Source: Pomphorhynchus laevis
Lineage: Eukaryota; Acanthocephala; Palaeacanthocephala; Echinorhynchida; Pomphorhynchidae
Assembly (NCBI GenBank): GCA_012934845.2
Contig: WNNJ02003493.1
Span: forward strand, 62,001-126,000
Direction: 5' to 3'
DNA length: 64,000 nucleotides
In this document: positions 14,001-29,000 of the stretch, one piece after another
How the letters are laid out: the number at the start of each line of letters is the position of its first letter
How positions within the stretch are numbered: position 1 is the first letter of the stretch
Translations under genes and position numbers: made by a program
The notes under the pieces: generated by a model
What the model saw: only the letters and a program-made list of their open reading frames with translations
What the model was told of the DNA's origin: nothing
Database searches by the model: none

Positions 14001-17000
14001 TTTAAAATATAGTCAATTTTTATGAATTTACTAATAAATAATATACAATGTATCAGAATAAGGATTATAGGTCATCAGAAGGAATTGTTATGTCAGGTTT
14101 CGTCAGCTATTCCTCGACCCAATATAGTATTCAAGTATCCAATATAGTATTTAGTGTATTTATAGTATTTATAGTATTTATAGTATTTATAGTATTTAGT
14201 CGACCCAATATAGTATTTAGTGTATCTTATTCTAATACAAAGTATATTATTTATTACCCATCAATAAAACTTTTAAATTTATTCTTTATATTATTGTGTT
14301 GATTTATATATTTTACTATTTTCTGCTTGATGTTATTTTTATAGTAACCTAGTTTAAAATATGTATCTATTAAATTATTTAAATGATTTTGAAGAAAGCC
14401 AATATCATTACATATTGTTGCAATTCTTAAAATTTCATTATTTAATGTATTATATTTTATATTATATGGTATGCATGAATGCTCATGCAAAAATATGTTT
14501 CTTGTAAATTTAAATATGTCATCTTTACGATATAAATTAATAGTAGTTTTAGTTAATGTTAATTTAATGTTCATATCTAGATATACACCTTCTTTATCAT
14601 TAATATTGGTTTTGTTAAGAATAAGGCTACTCGGATAAATTTGTTCACTAATTGAATAATAATTATTAGAATTAAATACACATATATCATCAATTTATCG
14701 AAACATATATTTCATATATTTAGATTTATTTTTTAAACAGTTATGAATAAATTCATATTCTAGGAAGCTCAAAAATAAGTCAGGTATAATTGAGATACTT
14801 CCCACTAAAACACCTTTTATTTGATGAAATATTTAAAATTTCATCAAATAGACATTTTCACCTAGTAAAAATGTCTAGTTTACTTTATTGTAAACTATAA
14901 AGTCAATATCGTTACATTAAAATTCAGATCAGCTAACTGAGCTTTTATAAATTGACTCAAGCCCCTTTGGCTCGAGGAATAGTGGGCGAAACATGATAAC
15001 ATGCCAGTTCTTCTGGCATGTTATCATGCCAGAAGAACTGGCATGATTTTAACATGTTATCATGTTAAAATTGCTAGCATTAAATTATAAATTTTAAAAA
15101 TAAGTCAGGTATAATTGAGCTACTATTACCTCACATTGGAACACCTTTTATTTGTCAAAATATAGATGTCCCTACTTTTAAATAATTTTGATTTATCAAA
15201 ATATCTTTCTTATTATCAATATTGGTTTTGCTAGGCGTAATATAAAATAATTATAATTATTATTAATTATATATCATAATTAATATATTAATTATAATTA
15301 ATAATAATATAATTAAGTTGATATTATCAAGACTGATAAGATTGATGAGATAACTGATATGTTTCTTGTAAATTTAAAGTTATCTTTAAAAAATATCTAA
15401 AACAGTGATGTGACTTAATTTCAACTGTCCAGTAGAAATGTAAAAGCAAACAAAAAGCGAACATTTGATGTTGTTAAATGCAAGAAATAGAATGCCATAA
15501 ATAGGGGGTGTTCAATCAAACAACTGTTACACATAAGAATAAATGGGTTTCCACATTTTTAGAAATCGTAATATGTCAATATTACGATTTAATAACATGT
15601 CAATATTTCAATCCTAAAGATTCTAATCAGAATCATTTATTAATAATAGATGTTGTTCGGATTCGTTTGTAAAATGTTATCATGAAATTGAATTTCGTGT
15701 TATTCTTGAACTAACTTTAATACTTCCGAGTGTTTGACCGAAATGTTGTATAACCTTCCTAGAAAACAAATTACATTTTGCACTTCGCAGCAAGGATTTA
15801 GTTTATTATTACATCAGAAAAACACAAATACTTTGTAACGAAATCGTTTTTCTATTCGGCTTCACTGCAATATCGAGTAGATGAATAGAGGCTGAAATCT
15901 GATAGCATAGCAGTTCCTACTGATAATCTCTAATTCTTATTATGATACATTGTCTATTATGTATTAGTCAATTCATGAAAATTAATTTTTAATTTTTAAT
16001 TTTTATTTTAAATTTCAACTTGATATCAATATAAATTGCATAAAATCTTATATAATTATTTATTATTTGTAATTATTTTTCTTTTACATATTGTATAAAC
16101 TACAGACTCAGTTATCTGATTAGAATTACTTTAAATTTTAACTCTTTATAAATGTAAATTATATAAAATCTTATATAATTATTTAATATCTAAATATATA
16201 GTAATAATTTATTTTATTTATCATTATTTTTAATTTAAAAACAGTAAACAAAATACGTAGATTTAGTTTGCTGATCTGATTTGTTTTAACTATAAAAGTA
16301 TCGCTTTCCTAATCCTAAATGTGATAGAATTAAAGATACTTAGATTGTAAGTTAATTTATAATTATCGCATATGATTATTTATTATTTATAATTATAAAT
16401 CTATAATTTATAATTATAAATTAAGTTCGTAAGTTTTAGTTTAATATGTAATCTACAATGAAAAAGAAAGCAATCAACAAATTTATTTATTGATTTATAT
16501 TTCCGCTTGTATGATGTAGAAATATTACTAGACAACATTCTTAAAATACAAAATTAAAATTCAATCTGCTCAATTAAATAAATATACTTTTAGTGCCCGA
16601 TCGTCATTATATACATGTGACGTTTTGCGTTATTGAAAATAGATAATGTTAACAAAATAACAATAATTTCTAACTAATTATTTAATTTGTAATAAAAACA
16701 GATTTTTGTGTGACATATTGTGATTATTAAAATAGTAGATAATTAAAAAAACTTATTTAAATGAAACATTACCATTTAGGGATTTGGAGAATATGATGCA
16801 AGGCAATTTTGCAAGAGAAACTAACCACAGAGCGGAAGACATACAAATGCAGAGATTTATTGAAAATGAACTTAAACGTAGAAAGATTTCAGGAAATGCT
16901 GATGAGTCGGAAGCAACAACTGAAAACGAAGTCACCACATCGAAATCGTTGACAATAAAACCAGTTTCACAACATCTTTTTATTGACTCGTCTATGCACA

Positions 17001-20000
17001 AATCAGAAGAGATGCTTTCAGAGCAGATGCTATCAGGAATACCGGAAGTGGATTTGGGAATAGAGTATGTGTATTTTAATGAATACAAATTTATTTAAAA
17101 AACCAAAATTAATAATAATGAGAGAATTTATTATACCTCTTTACCTTTCGGTACTGGGTAAACAAAATAAACACACCAAAAGTTTATCAATTTTATAAGT
17201 TGTATTTCAAAATCTTCTCTTACTGTCAATATCGGATAGTGACAGATTTTTCAAATTGGGCAAGTGAAGATATGCAGGTTAGATGCGCATTCATTTTTGC
17301 AAAGAACACAAATGCACAAAGAGCACCGTGCATGTACTGGAATTCTAATAGCGCAGAATTTATCGTGATATCCATGGACAGATGCTCTCCAGATCAGCGG
17401 TCTTTTCCTTGCACAGGGTTCTCTCCATTTAGTCTGTAAGAATGCCGGAGTAAGATAAAATTTAGAATCCAATGAAGTCGTCTGTTCGAAAGAACATGTT
17501 CAGGTTAGTAGTAAATGATGCAGTGTGTTCAAGATTAAATGTTGAGCAGATGTATTTAGAGCAAGGTTCTAACGATGATAGTATCGCTATAACCGATGAA
17601 GAACATTTTGGTGAGACTTGAACAATTCGCTTCACAAATCTCCATTGACACTTGTCCAACTGCTGAAAATTGAAGGGACTTAAATCCGACCAGATAACTG
17701 GCAAAGCATATGAAACTATGGGAAGCAACATACTTCGAAAATACCGGAGGGCTCCTGAGAAAGATAAAGAACCTAAGTTTTTTGCATAAGAGGTTGCTAC
17801 AACTAACAGAATTCTAAATCTACATTGCCTATTCTCAGCATGTCACATCGACGCAAAGGTCCACCTAACCGAAATTTAAGGGCTTTCGATTTATTTACAT
17901 TCACCGTCAACTGATTTGATAAACAATAGGATGACAGAGCATCTAACGCACTTTGAGCGGATAAAAGATCTTTGGCTAATATTATTAGATCGTCGGCATA
18001 GAGGGTACAAGAGACTTAATTTGATGCATGACGAAGATGTATAGGCAAATCCATAACTAAAAAGGAAAATACTATAAGGCTGAGTGGATCTCCCTGTAAA
18101 ACACCGCGATTAGCAAGAAAGAAATCAGAGGTGTTGATACCATCAGATACTTTAAGGCGATTAGGCTGAAGTACACAATAAATAAGATACAAAAAACGAC
18201 CACTAACGGACACTTTGGTGGAAAGTTTATCAAGTAACAAAGAACGATTCACTGTGTCAAATGCTCGCTTAAAGTCAACAAAAGTAGCATACAGCGGTCT
18301 ACAATTAGCGAAACAATTGGTGACTTCGTCACGGACATGCTTTATTGCATCAGACGTTGACCTTTTCGGGCGGAATCCATACTGCTCCGTAGGTAAGAGA
18401 TGCTCGCGACACTTAATAAGGCGCATATACATTAAACGAGTCAATAACTTATAACTGTGATTCAATATCGCAATCCCCCTGTACGTATCCAGTGAATCAT
18501 AGTCACCTTTACCCTTATGCAGGATCTTAATTACAACCGTCGCGCCACGAAATCGGAAATGGATGACCTGCAAGAAGTAGATTGAAAAGTTCTGTCCAGT
18601 AGTCTATCAAAATATCGATAGTCGACTTTAACTGTTCTACGCATAATTGATCTAACCCGGCAGCTTTATGATCTTTTAAGATTGATAGGGATCTTACGAC
18701 TTCAAATGGCGTAAAAGGTAAATTCAGAGGATCTGAACCGTATATTGAATTTATGAATGAAACTGAAGATAAACGTACAGGCATGTCTTATAATATTAAA
18801 TGGCGCAAAATAGATTGGAAGTGTGATTTCCAATTTTCTATTTGAATCCTGGTAGATGTTCCAATGTTAGCTTTCTTAAGTATCCACGGTGTCGACTCCG
18901 CCTTAGACAATTCCCGTCGTTCAATCTCTAAACGTCGTTCTCTACGATACATCGATACTAGTTTAACGTAAAGCCTACGTAAATCTACAAAATCTTTCCT
19001 TACCGTTAAATCGAACCGATAACTTTTATTTAGAATTAAATATTGCTGGAACTGTTTTAACCAAGCGCGTTTTACTAGGTATGAGTTTTTTTTGCGATAA
19101 TCGGATTCATATCTACAAGCCGATAGAAGGGTGGAAATTACAGAAGTAATGCTGTTCCCCAGTTCTCCTGATCTAAGAAATTGAAAAGCTAGATTAATTT
19201 GACTATAATCAATTGCTGAAGTACATAATTTCCTGCTAGGTTGACGGGTAAATCTGTTGATTGTATGTTGCATATGCAATCGAAAATACACGAGACAGGT
19301 TTGTGTTTACGAGCTAACGCCCATTTTGAAGATAGTTCTAGCCCTATATGTCTTACATGCACGTTAGTAAATATGATGTCTATACAGCTTTTACCTGTAG
19401 AAGATTCGGAGGACCAATTTTCATTAGGGACGTATAACTTTAGATTTATAGACTTAAAGTAATTGACAAGAATTCGCAATTTTCCTGTGATTAGACTGGT
19501 GAATCTTGCATTAAAATCTCCTGCGATAATTATTGAGACTGTGCTGTTAATTATTGGGACTGTGTATTATTATAATTAATAATAATACAAATGCAATAAT
19601 ATTAATATTAGTATTAATTATTAATTAATAATAATATAAAATGAAATATTTAATTGTAATTAATTATAATATTAATATTATATTAATATTAATATTAATT
19701 AGAATATTTAATATTGTAATAAATATTTAACAAAGTAAATATTTTAAAAGTAGAAATTAGGGTCATTGCTTTAATAACCCGGCAAACCGGCACGTCAAAG
19801 ATGTATATCCCGTCCGCTAGTCACCGAGACGTTCCCTGGAGATGTCCGGTATATTATCCGCATGTTGCGTCGTTTTGTCGGGGCTTCCAATTCTGGAAGG
19901 GAAGTCACAACTCGTCGGTGATTGACCGCGCTCACAGGAATGTCGGCCACAAAGGACAGCTATACTGAATCCATCGCCAACGTCGTTATTCTGTTTCTGC

Positions 20001-23000
20001 CAAGTTGCAGCAACACTCAATTCGCCCGCCATCCAAATGTTAGATGCCGGAAGGTTCTCGTTGTCAAAGTTGGAGAGCCATTGCCGATCGATACTCTCAA
20101 TCAGTCTCGAGAAAAATGGAATGATCATTTGCTCATAGTACGGCATTTGAACCATGGTTGGACTGCGGAAACAGTTATAAAGCGTGATCTTTTCTGGATC
20201 GCCAAGTAAATATAAAATTATTATTATGGTGCATATTTAAATAATTAATTTTTGTCAGTAGTTGCGTTTATAATGACTAACATTATACGCCCATCAAATG
20301 CGATTAATTTTTCCGATTTCAAAATTTGGATATACTTCCTATATGTATAAATATATCCTTGTCCACTTCTGTTCATTAAATATGTTCCCTAAGTATTGAT
20401 TCGTGATCAATTTAAGACATTAAACAACACATTTAACGTTTTTTGATTATGCTAGAGCCGAATTCATTTTAAAATAATGTACAAGCAATAACAAAGGTGC
20501 AGCATGAGCGGTCATTGTCAAGGGTCGTTTTGTGTCATCTTTCTTCCTTAAGTATTATCTCATTTGCTTTAACAAGTAATGATTGCTGTGTGTTAGCATT
20601 TTTGAGCAGTGTTAATAGATCAGAGAAAATCATGTCAATGTTCCGGGGGTAGTAAGGCTCGGTTTGTTCAGGTAAAAGCATTTTTCGCATCAATTGTCAA
20701 ACGCAGTTAGTTTTTGTTCATGTGGAACACATCATTTACTGGTTACTTTTTATTTACAATAAATAGTAAATAGTATTTACTATTTATTATTTACTATTTA
20801 GTATTTATTTATAATAAATATTTATTATTATTTTATTAAATAATAATTTAAAATAATAAGGTAAATAAATAATTTACTTCATATTGAATGTCATTTATTT
20901 TGATTGTTAATTTCCTATTTATATTTACTATTTATATTTACTATTTATATTTATAGTAAATGATTTATCATCATTTACTATTTATATTCATCATATTACT
21001 GTTTCAGTCCAACGCGATTTTCATGCACTTAATTAGAATGTTTCACACCTTTTCATTATAAATGGGCAATTTTAAATAGGCCCGTTTCATACAGTTTAAA
21101 ATAAAACTACAATTAAAACAAATACACGAAAAATAGATCAGATCAGGTAACTGAGTCTACCTTTATTAAATTATTTATAAATAAAACATAATGTTAAATA
21201 AACGTTTAATAATTAAATAATTAATAATTAATAATATAAAAGAACAAAATAAAGATAAAATATAAATATAAAATAAATAAAAAATAAGAAATAAAAATAA
21301 AATATAAATAAATTTACTTATTTACTTTTTCGTATTGGAAAAAGACGAAAAAGTAAACTTTTTCGTATTATTTACTTTTTGATTATTTACTTTTTCGTCT
21401 TGGAAATCCCAAAATGTTAGGTGAATATCATCTGGCAAATTTATTTTCCTGATATTTTATTATTAATTATTAATTATTATGTTATTATTTATTATTTAAT
21501 GTTATTTTATCGATTTTAGTTTTACATTTGAAAGATATGATCTTGCTAGAATGAAAATAATATATAAATTTATTTAATAAATATTTTAAAGCTTCTGAGT
21601 TCACTTTAGATTGTATTTAAATTATTTAATATAAGTCATATAATATATATTTTATGAATTTATAATTATATATTATTATAATTATATTATATAATATTTA
21701 TAATTTAATATTTAAATAACTTAATATTAATACAATCTGAAGATGAATAAAATATTCATTTTGAATATTCACATATTTTTTAATATTTTCAAATGCAATT
21801 TTTCACAATGTCTTATTCTGTTAAATAAAATTTAGTCATTTAGTCGTCATTCGTTTTAATTAAGTTCAGTCATGGTGACTAAATTTAATAAAATTCATAT
21901 ATCATGAATTTGTTGCTAAATAAAATGATGATTTTCTGTAAAAATTTCAAAACTCGCAATAAATTTAAAAACTTAAAAATTTATAAATAAGAATGCTTTA
22001 TATTTTATTTCTTGAACTACAAAAACTAAAACAAACATAAAACATACAAATATATACGAAAAATAAAACATACAAACGAAACATTTAATTGACAGATTTA
22101 TAAACTCTAGATTATTTCAAAATTTGGATATACTTCCTATATGTATAAATATATCCTTGTCCACTTCTGTTCATTAAATATGTTCCCTAAGTATTGATTC
22201 GTGATCAATTTAAGACATTAAACAACACATTTAACGTTTTTTGATTATGCTAGATCCGAATTCATTTTAAATTATTATATGAAAATAATATACAAATTTA
22301 TTTAATAAATTTTTAAAAGCTTCTGAGTTCACTTTAGATTGTATTTAAATTATTTAATATAAGTCATATAATATATATTTTATGAATTTATAATTATATA
22401 ATATTATAATTATATTATATAATATTTATAATCATATATTTATATAATTTAATATTAATATTATCTGAAGATGAATTCAGAAGCGTTTGAAATTATTTGA
22501 ATATTATAATTATATTATATAATATTTATAATTTAATATTTATATAATTTAATATTAATCTGAGAAGATTTATTACCCATTGCCGCCTCTCGGCGTTTGG
22601 GAAAAAAATTCAAATACACAGATCGAAAAATTTATTTTCTGGAATAAGATACCTGAGCCAAATTAAATAAAGCAAATTAGAAAGTTATTACAACTTGTCG
22701 ACTTGTAATAGTGGCATTTTAGAAATAAAGCTACAATTGAAGACGTGCAGAAGCGATGAACAACTTTGTAGACAGTAATGACATATACATGTTGCAGTGC
22801 GCTGATGACAATTTACTTGGAATTTACAGAATTTATCATGGTAGCCATGTATACTTGCACGAATTATCAGCGGACGCTTGCTCTGTCTTGGTCCTAACCA
22901 TTGTGATAGAGTCATTGCTGGAGTATTTAGAATCTCTTTGTCTGTGTCATTATACTTAATTAACAGCTTTTATTGATGGCGTTGAAAATTTTCTGTGCTT

Positions 23001-26000
23001 GCATTATTTCGCGTCATCATTAATTCCACTGACAGAGGTAAGGCATTGGTAAGAATTCCGAAGGTCGTTGATGAAACTTTTGAAGATACTCCTAAAATTC
23101 GCTTTAAGAACCGCGATCGGCACATGTCTATGTGAGCGAAATTTCGTTCTTTGAGATCATTCTATAACGCTGATAGACCATATTCTACAATAGGCTGTAG
23201 CATTACCTTGAAGTACTTTAAGGCGCCATTAATAGAGAGCATTGGAAGTTCTTTAGATTTAGACATCTTTATAAGAATTTTGCAAAGTTGATTCTCAATA
23301 GATGAGTTAAATGACCACTTTGTTGTTACAGTCAATCCGAGAAACTTGAATTCATTCACAATGTCAATTTCCTTATTATCGAAGAAAAACTTATCAGTAG
23401 CAGAAATGCGACCACCTCGTCGAAACTTAATAATTTTCGTCTTTGTCGAATTTACCGTCAATTTGTTCTTTACGCAATACAATTGGAGTTGAGAAAGTGG
23501 TCATTTTACATCGTCAGACGAGGCTGCTAAAATTGTGAGATCATCATATAGGATTACTGGTATTTTCTGTGATTCGTTTTTAAATATATCAGGAAGATCT
23601 GATATATACATTAAGAACAACAAAGGGCTCAACGGATCTCCCTGCAGTACTCCACTGTTCTGGATTAATTCAGAGCTATAGGCAAAACCATCATATATTG
23701 ATACTTTATTTGGACGCAAAATTTCAGAAATTACGTGCAAAATAGGCTCATTGAGACAGAAGCGATCCATCAATTTCCTCATCAAAGTGTTTCAGCATAC
23801 CAAATCAAAAGCAGCCTTGAAGTCGACAAAAATTGAAAACATGCTATTACTACAGATCCAAACTTCTTGGACCCTATTTCTTTGGATATTTATAGCTTCT
23901 GTTGTAGATCGATTTTTACGAAAACCGAACTGTTTAACCGGTAACCATGGTTCGGCGTATACATAAAGACGTTTTGTTATCATTGAAGACATCAACTTAT
24001 ACGCATGGCTTAACATCGCGATATCACTGTAACCACTAGGATTGCTTGGGCCGCCGTTCCCTTTATATAACATTTTAATAACTGAACTTTTCTAACTATC
24101 TGTGAATGGAAGGCCTGTAAGAATGCGGTTGAAGAGTTCGACCCAGTAGTGAGCTAACTGACGTACCGAATATCTAATATTGTATGTCTAATATCTCTGA
24201 AGATGAATGCAGAAGCGTTTGAAAATTTATTGATTTTTTACCGTTTGAAAATTTATTTATTAACGAAAGTCATATGACCGCACAATCCGATCTCATAATG
24301 GCAAGACTATGCAAACCGATCTCAGAATTCGCAACCTTATACTCTAAAATAAAGAAAATCCCCTTTAATGTTAAACGGAATACCAAAGGTGTATACTTGT
24401 ATCGGTTTGCAGCTTTACTCCGAATTCAAAGTGTTTCGAGTTAGTAAAGAAATCCCATTTCATTCATGCTTATTGAAATTTGCTACCATTAGAATTACGG
24501 ACGTAGCGAATGCTCGGGCTCTACTTGAAATCCATCGCGATATCCCCGACATCTGATTCGCCACGATTAAAATACGCTTTGTGAATGTTATATTTACGGT
24601 AACTACGGAATCTGGAGCACTTCTCGATCCAGAAAATAATCATAACGCCCTAAATAAATGTTGGTATCCGATAAGGCCAAGGAGACTACCACAATACAGA
24701 TAATAATGAAAAAAACTTGGAGTGGAGAAATAGGCTATAAATTGACGTATAATACGTATACGTTAGCGATATAAAGACTACATTAATAGATTGAATGTTG
24801 TTAATAAAAATACTTTAACTTGTATATATTGATTTTTTATCCCCTGTGTTGACATCTAATGAGGCCACCATCTTGTGACGTAACCATCTTGTGACGTAAT
24901 CACCTCGGGATTAAGACGACGTTACTATTTGAGTGACTAGCTATAAATTTTAAAATACAATTGGCATAGTTATGCCACAATCTCGTTTTAAGGAATCCTC
25001 AACGTATTTACTGATGATTTATTTTCAACCTTGACGTATTTAGGTTCATAAAAAACAACTAGATTCTTTACGTTTCGGGCTACTTCCACTGTTTAATTGT
25101 AATGTGTATAATGTATTTACCTTGAGTAAATTTAATCCTTGGCGTTGTCAGCTAACGTTTGTTCAATTCAAGTTTGTTTACAAATAATTTATATATAATT
25201 CCATATATTTCTGTCATTGTTATGTCAGTATTTTCTATATAAATAGAACATAATAAACTGTGCAGTGAATTTCCGCGGTACTACGCTCGGCTGGATTAAT
25301 CAAGCTAACATTGAAACTGAATTAATCCGGCAAAAAGTGAAGCTGGATTCAGCTTCACTTAATATATCTTATGTTAATTGCAAGTGTTGTGGTGTTAATC
25401 TCATCGTTAAATTTACAAGACGTAGACTAAATAAAGATTTTCTTAATACTTAGACGTAGACTGGTATTGTTTGTTTACATTCCATTGACTTACACTCCCT
25501 TTCATTTTGTCAACACATGGCGCTCTTTTGATTGCATTTCTCGCATGTCTCGCATTTTTTATAAATAATAAATAAAGGTAATTGGAGGTGATAGTAGCCC
25601 AATTATAGCTGACTTATTTTTAAGCTTTATAGAATATGAATTTGTTCATAACTGTGTAAAAACTAAATCTAAACAATATAAATATATGAAATATATGTTT
25701 CGATACATTGATGATATATGTGTATTTAATTCTAATAATTTTTATTCAATTAGTGAACAAATTTATCCAGAAAGCCTTATTCTTAACAAAACCAATATTG
25801 ATGATCAAGAAGGTGTATATCTTGTTATGAACATTAAATTAAAATAACCTAAAACTACCATTAATTTATATCGTAAAGATGACATATTTAAATTTACAAG
25901 AAACATATTTTTGCATGAGCATTCATGCATACCATATAATATAAAATATAATACATTAAATAATGAAATTTTAAGAATTGCAACAATATGTAATGATATT

Positions 26001-29000
26001 GGCTTTCTTCAAAATCATTTAAATAATTTAATAGATACATATTTTAAACTAGGTTACTATAAAAATAACATCAAACAGAAAATAGTAAAATATATAAATC
26101 AAAAAAATATTATAAAAAATACCAAAAATAGTCTTACTATTCCAAAGACTAAGTGTGGCAATTCAACGAAGCAACGCATCATGTATCGAGGAGATATTTA
26201 TAATATTTATAATATTCATAATATTTAATGATATAAATTTTCATAATGATATAAATTTTCAAAATCGTTGAAATAATTTAATAGATATTAAATATCTAGT
26301 CTTAGATATCTATATTTAATAGATACATATTTTAAACTAGGTTACCATAAATATAAAAAAAAACAGAAAATCTTAAAATATAAGCATTCACAAAATATTA
26401 TAAGAAATAAATATAAACTCTTAAGCGTAAAATTTTTATGGATGGATAATAAATAATATGCTTTGTATTAGAACAAGGTACACTATATAATAAAATTTTA
26501 TCAGAGACAATACGTCATTAGCATGTATTTGGCCCCGCTGCGAGTTTTGATCAAGGAATAGGCGTCTTAAACCTAATAACTTAGCAGTTCTTCCAGATGA
26601 CCTATAATTCATATTCTAATATCTCGTCTATTATCTATTAGTCAATTCATATTTTTATTTTAAATGTAAAGTTTATATAAATATAAATTAAAAAATCTTA
26701 TATTTAAATTTACTTAAAATACATTAAATTATCAAATTTTAAGAATTGCAACAATATGTAATAAAAATTGAACCAATAGAATAGAATAGGAATACTATTA
26801 ACCAGCCTGGGTGGGATTAATAGCGTCCTGCTGTATCAATAATAGGAACAATACATGTGAGAACAATGTCGTGTCACAACCATAAGAATTTCAGCTCACA
26901 AACGCAATAAACTTAAATTCAAAATAAATTTAAAATCTTATACGTAAAATTTTTATGGATGGATATTAGATGAATGAAATTTTGATGGTTGCAATTTGAT
27001 TATCTAGTGTTTCTTCTAATATAAAGTATATTATTTATTATCCATCAATTAAAATTCCAACTCAAGAGTTTAAATTTATTTAAACTCTAGAGGTTTTAAC
27101 TATTTTGTTGATTTCTGTAACATAAATCAACAAAATTAAGTAACATAGTTTAAAATATGCATCTATTAAATTATTAAAATGATTTAAGGAAAGCCAATAT
27201 CGTTACAAATTGTTGAATTTATTAAAATTTATTTTTAATAATATTTTATTGATTAATGTTTTACTATTTTCTATTTAATTGTTTTTTTTATTAAAAACAT
27301 GTATCTATTAAATTATTTAAATGATTTTGAATTCCGTATTATCGCAATTCTTAAAATTTCATTATTTAATGTATTATATTTATATTATATGGTATGCATG
27401 AATGCTCATGCAAAAATATGTTTTATCACAATTTTTAAGATGAAATTATCGACTGTAAAAATAAGCATGCACATATGTTTTTGTAAATTTAAATATGTCA
27501 TCTCTACGATGACATATTTTTTGTTGGGGAGTTAAGGGACTGAAACCTGATAGCATAGCAGTTCCTCCTGATGACCTCTAATCCTTATTCTGATACAACG
27601 TCTGTTATTTATTAGTCAATTCATAAAAATGACGTTTATTTTAAATTTCAATTTTTTTTATTTTAACTTGATTTAAATTATAGAAAATCTAAAAACAATT
27701 ATTTATTTTATTATTTAATTATTAAATTTTGATTTAGCATTATTATGTTTATTTTATAATTATATTAAATACGTAGACTCAGTTAGCTGATTTAATTTGT
27801 TCTACTGACATGTTATTATTGAATTTGTCAGAAGAAATCAAGATTTATTAGATTTATTTTATGAACAAATTCATATTCTATAAAGCTTGAAAACAAGTCA
27901 GCTATAATTGGGCTACTATTACGTTCTATTGGAACACCTTTTACTTGTTTAAATATAGATGTCCCTACTTTTAAATAATTTTGATTTATCAAAATATTTA
28001 AGGATTCTATTAATTCAATTTTATCCATATATTTATATTTATTTGATGGTTTAATTTTTGTTAGATAGGCGTTATAATTATTATAACATATATATATGTA
28101 TATCTTTTTCCGAATATAAGATTAATTAATTTTACTAACGCTTCTTTAATATCTACTAAATCTAGATTTGTATAAAGCGTACTAAAATCGTGTATTTATA
28201 TTTTGAAAATTTATTCCTTTTGTCTGTTCTAAAAATTCTTTTGTAGAATTAATACTGAAATAGTGTTTTATACCAGTATTAATTTTGATTACCTTGCAAT
28301 ATTTTTTTAAAACGTGCTTTAATTACTTTAAGTATTTTATTCATATAGACAGAAAGTGGTTTTAATGTACATTTAAAAGCACTACATATGAACCTAGGTT
28401 TTATTGGATTTTTATGTAATTTTGGATTCCAATATAATATAGGTATAGTTTAATTATCTGATTCAATTTTATACCCTTTTTATCCATTATAGAGCTGGGA
28501 CTTGTAATAATTGTTTCTAAAATAAAATCACTGCTTTCATTAATTAATTTTTCTAATGCATCTTTAATATCTGCTAAATCTAGATTTGTATAAAGCGTAT
28601 ATATAGCATGTACGCTTATATAATATACGCTTATATAATATATATAATATATTTATATTCTGAAATTTTATTTATTTTGTGTGTTCTAAAAATTCTTTTG
28701 TGGAATTAATATAATGATAGAACATTTCTACCTTTAATCAAAAATTATTTTAATAAAATAATAATATTCTTTCGAATACCTTACAATATTTCAGAGTATG
28801 TTTGTATCCTATATATGTATGTCTATTTCCAAATAAGATTAAATCAAGATCTGTATTTTTAAATTTAAATTAGTGTAAAGCAAAAATCGTACTTATTCAT
28901 TTTGTGTACTCTAAAACTTCTTTTGTAGAATTACCTTAAAATTCTTATTAAGAGAGAAGGTACGAAACATCGAAGAAACTGAAAAACTAAAGCAAAAGTT

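Noticed and set aside
16793-17098. An independent small gene starting at the ATG within exon 4
   Set aside because: Upstream exons join this frame in phase and match the same protein family, and the open frame past 17064 runs into an intron.
20316-22271. The 158-bp direct repeats as terminal repeats of a retroelement
   Set aside because: There is no coding content, primer-binding site or TG...CA ends between or in them. A segmental duplication explains them better.
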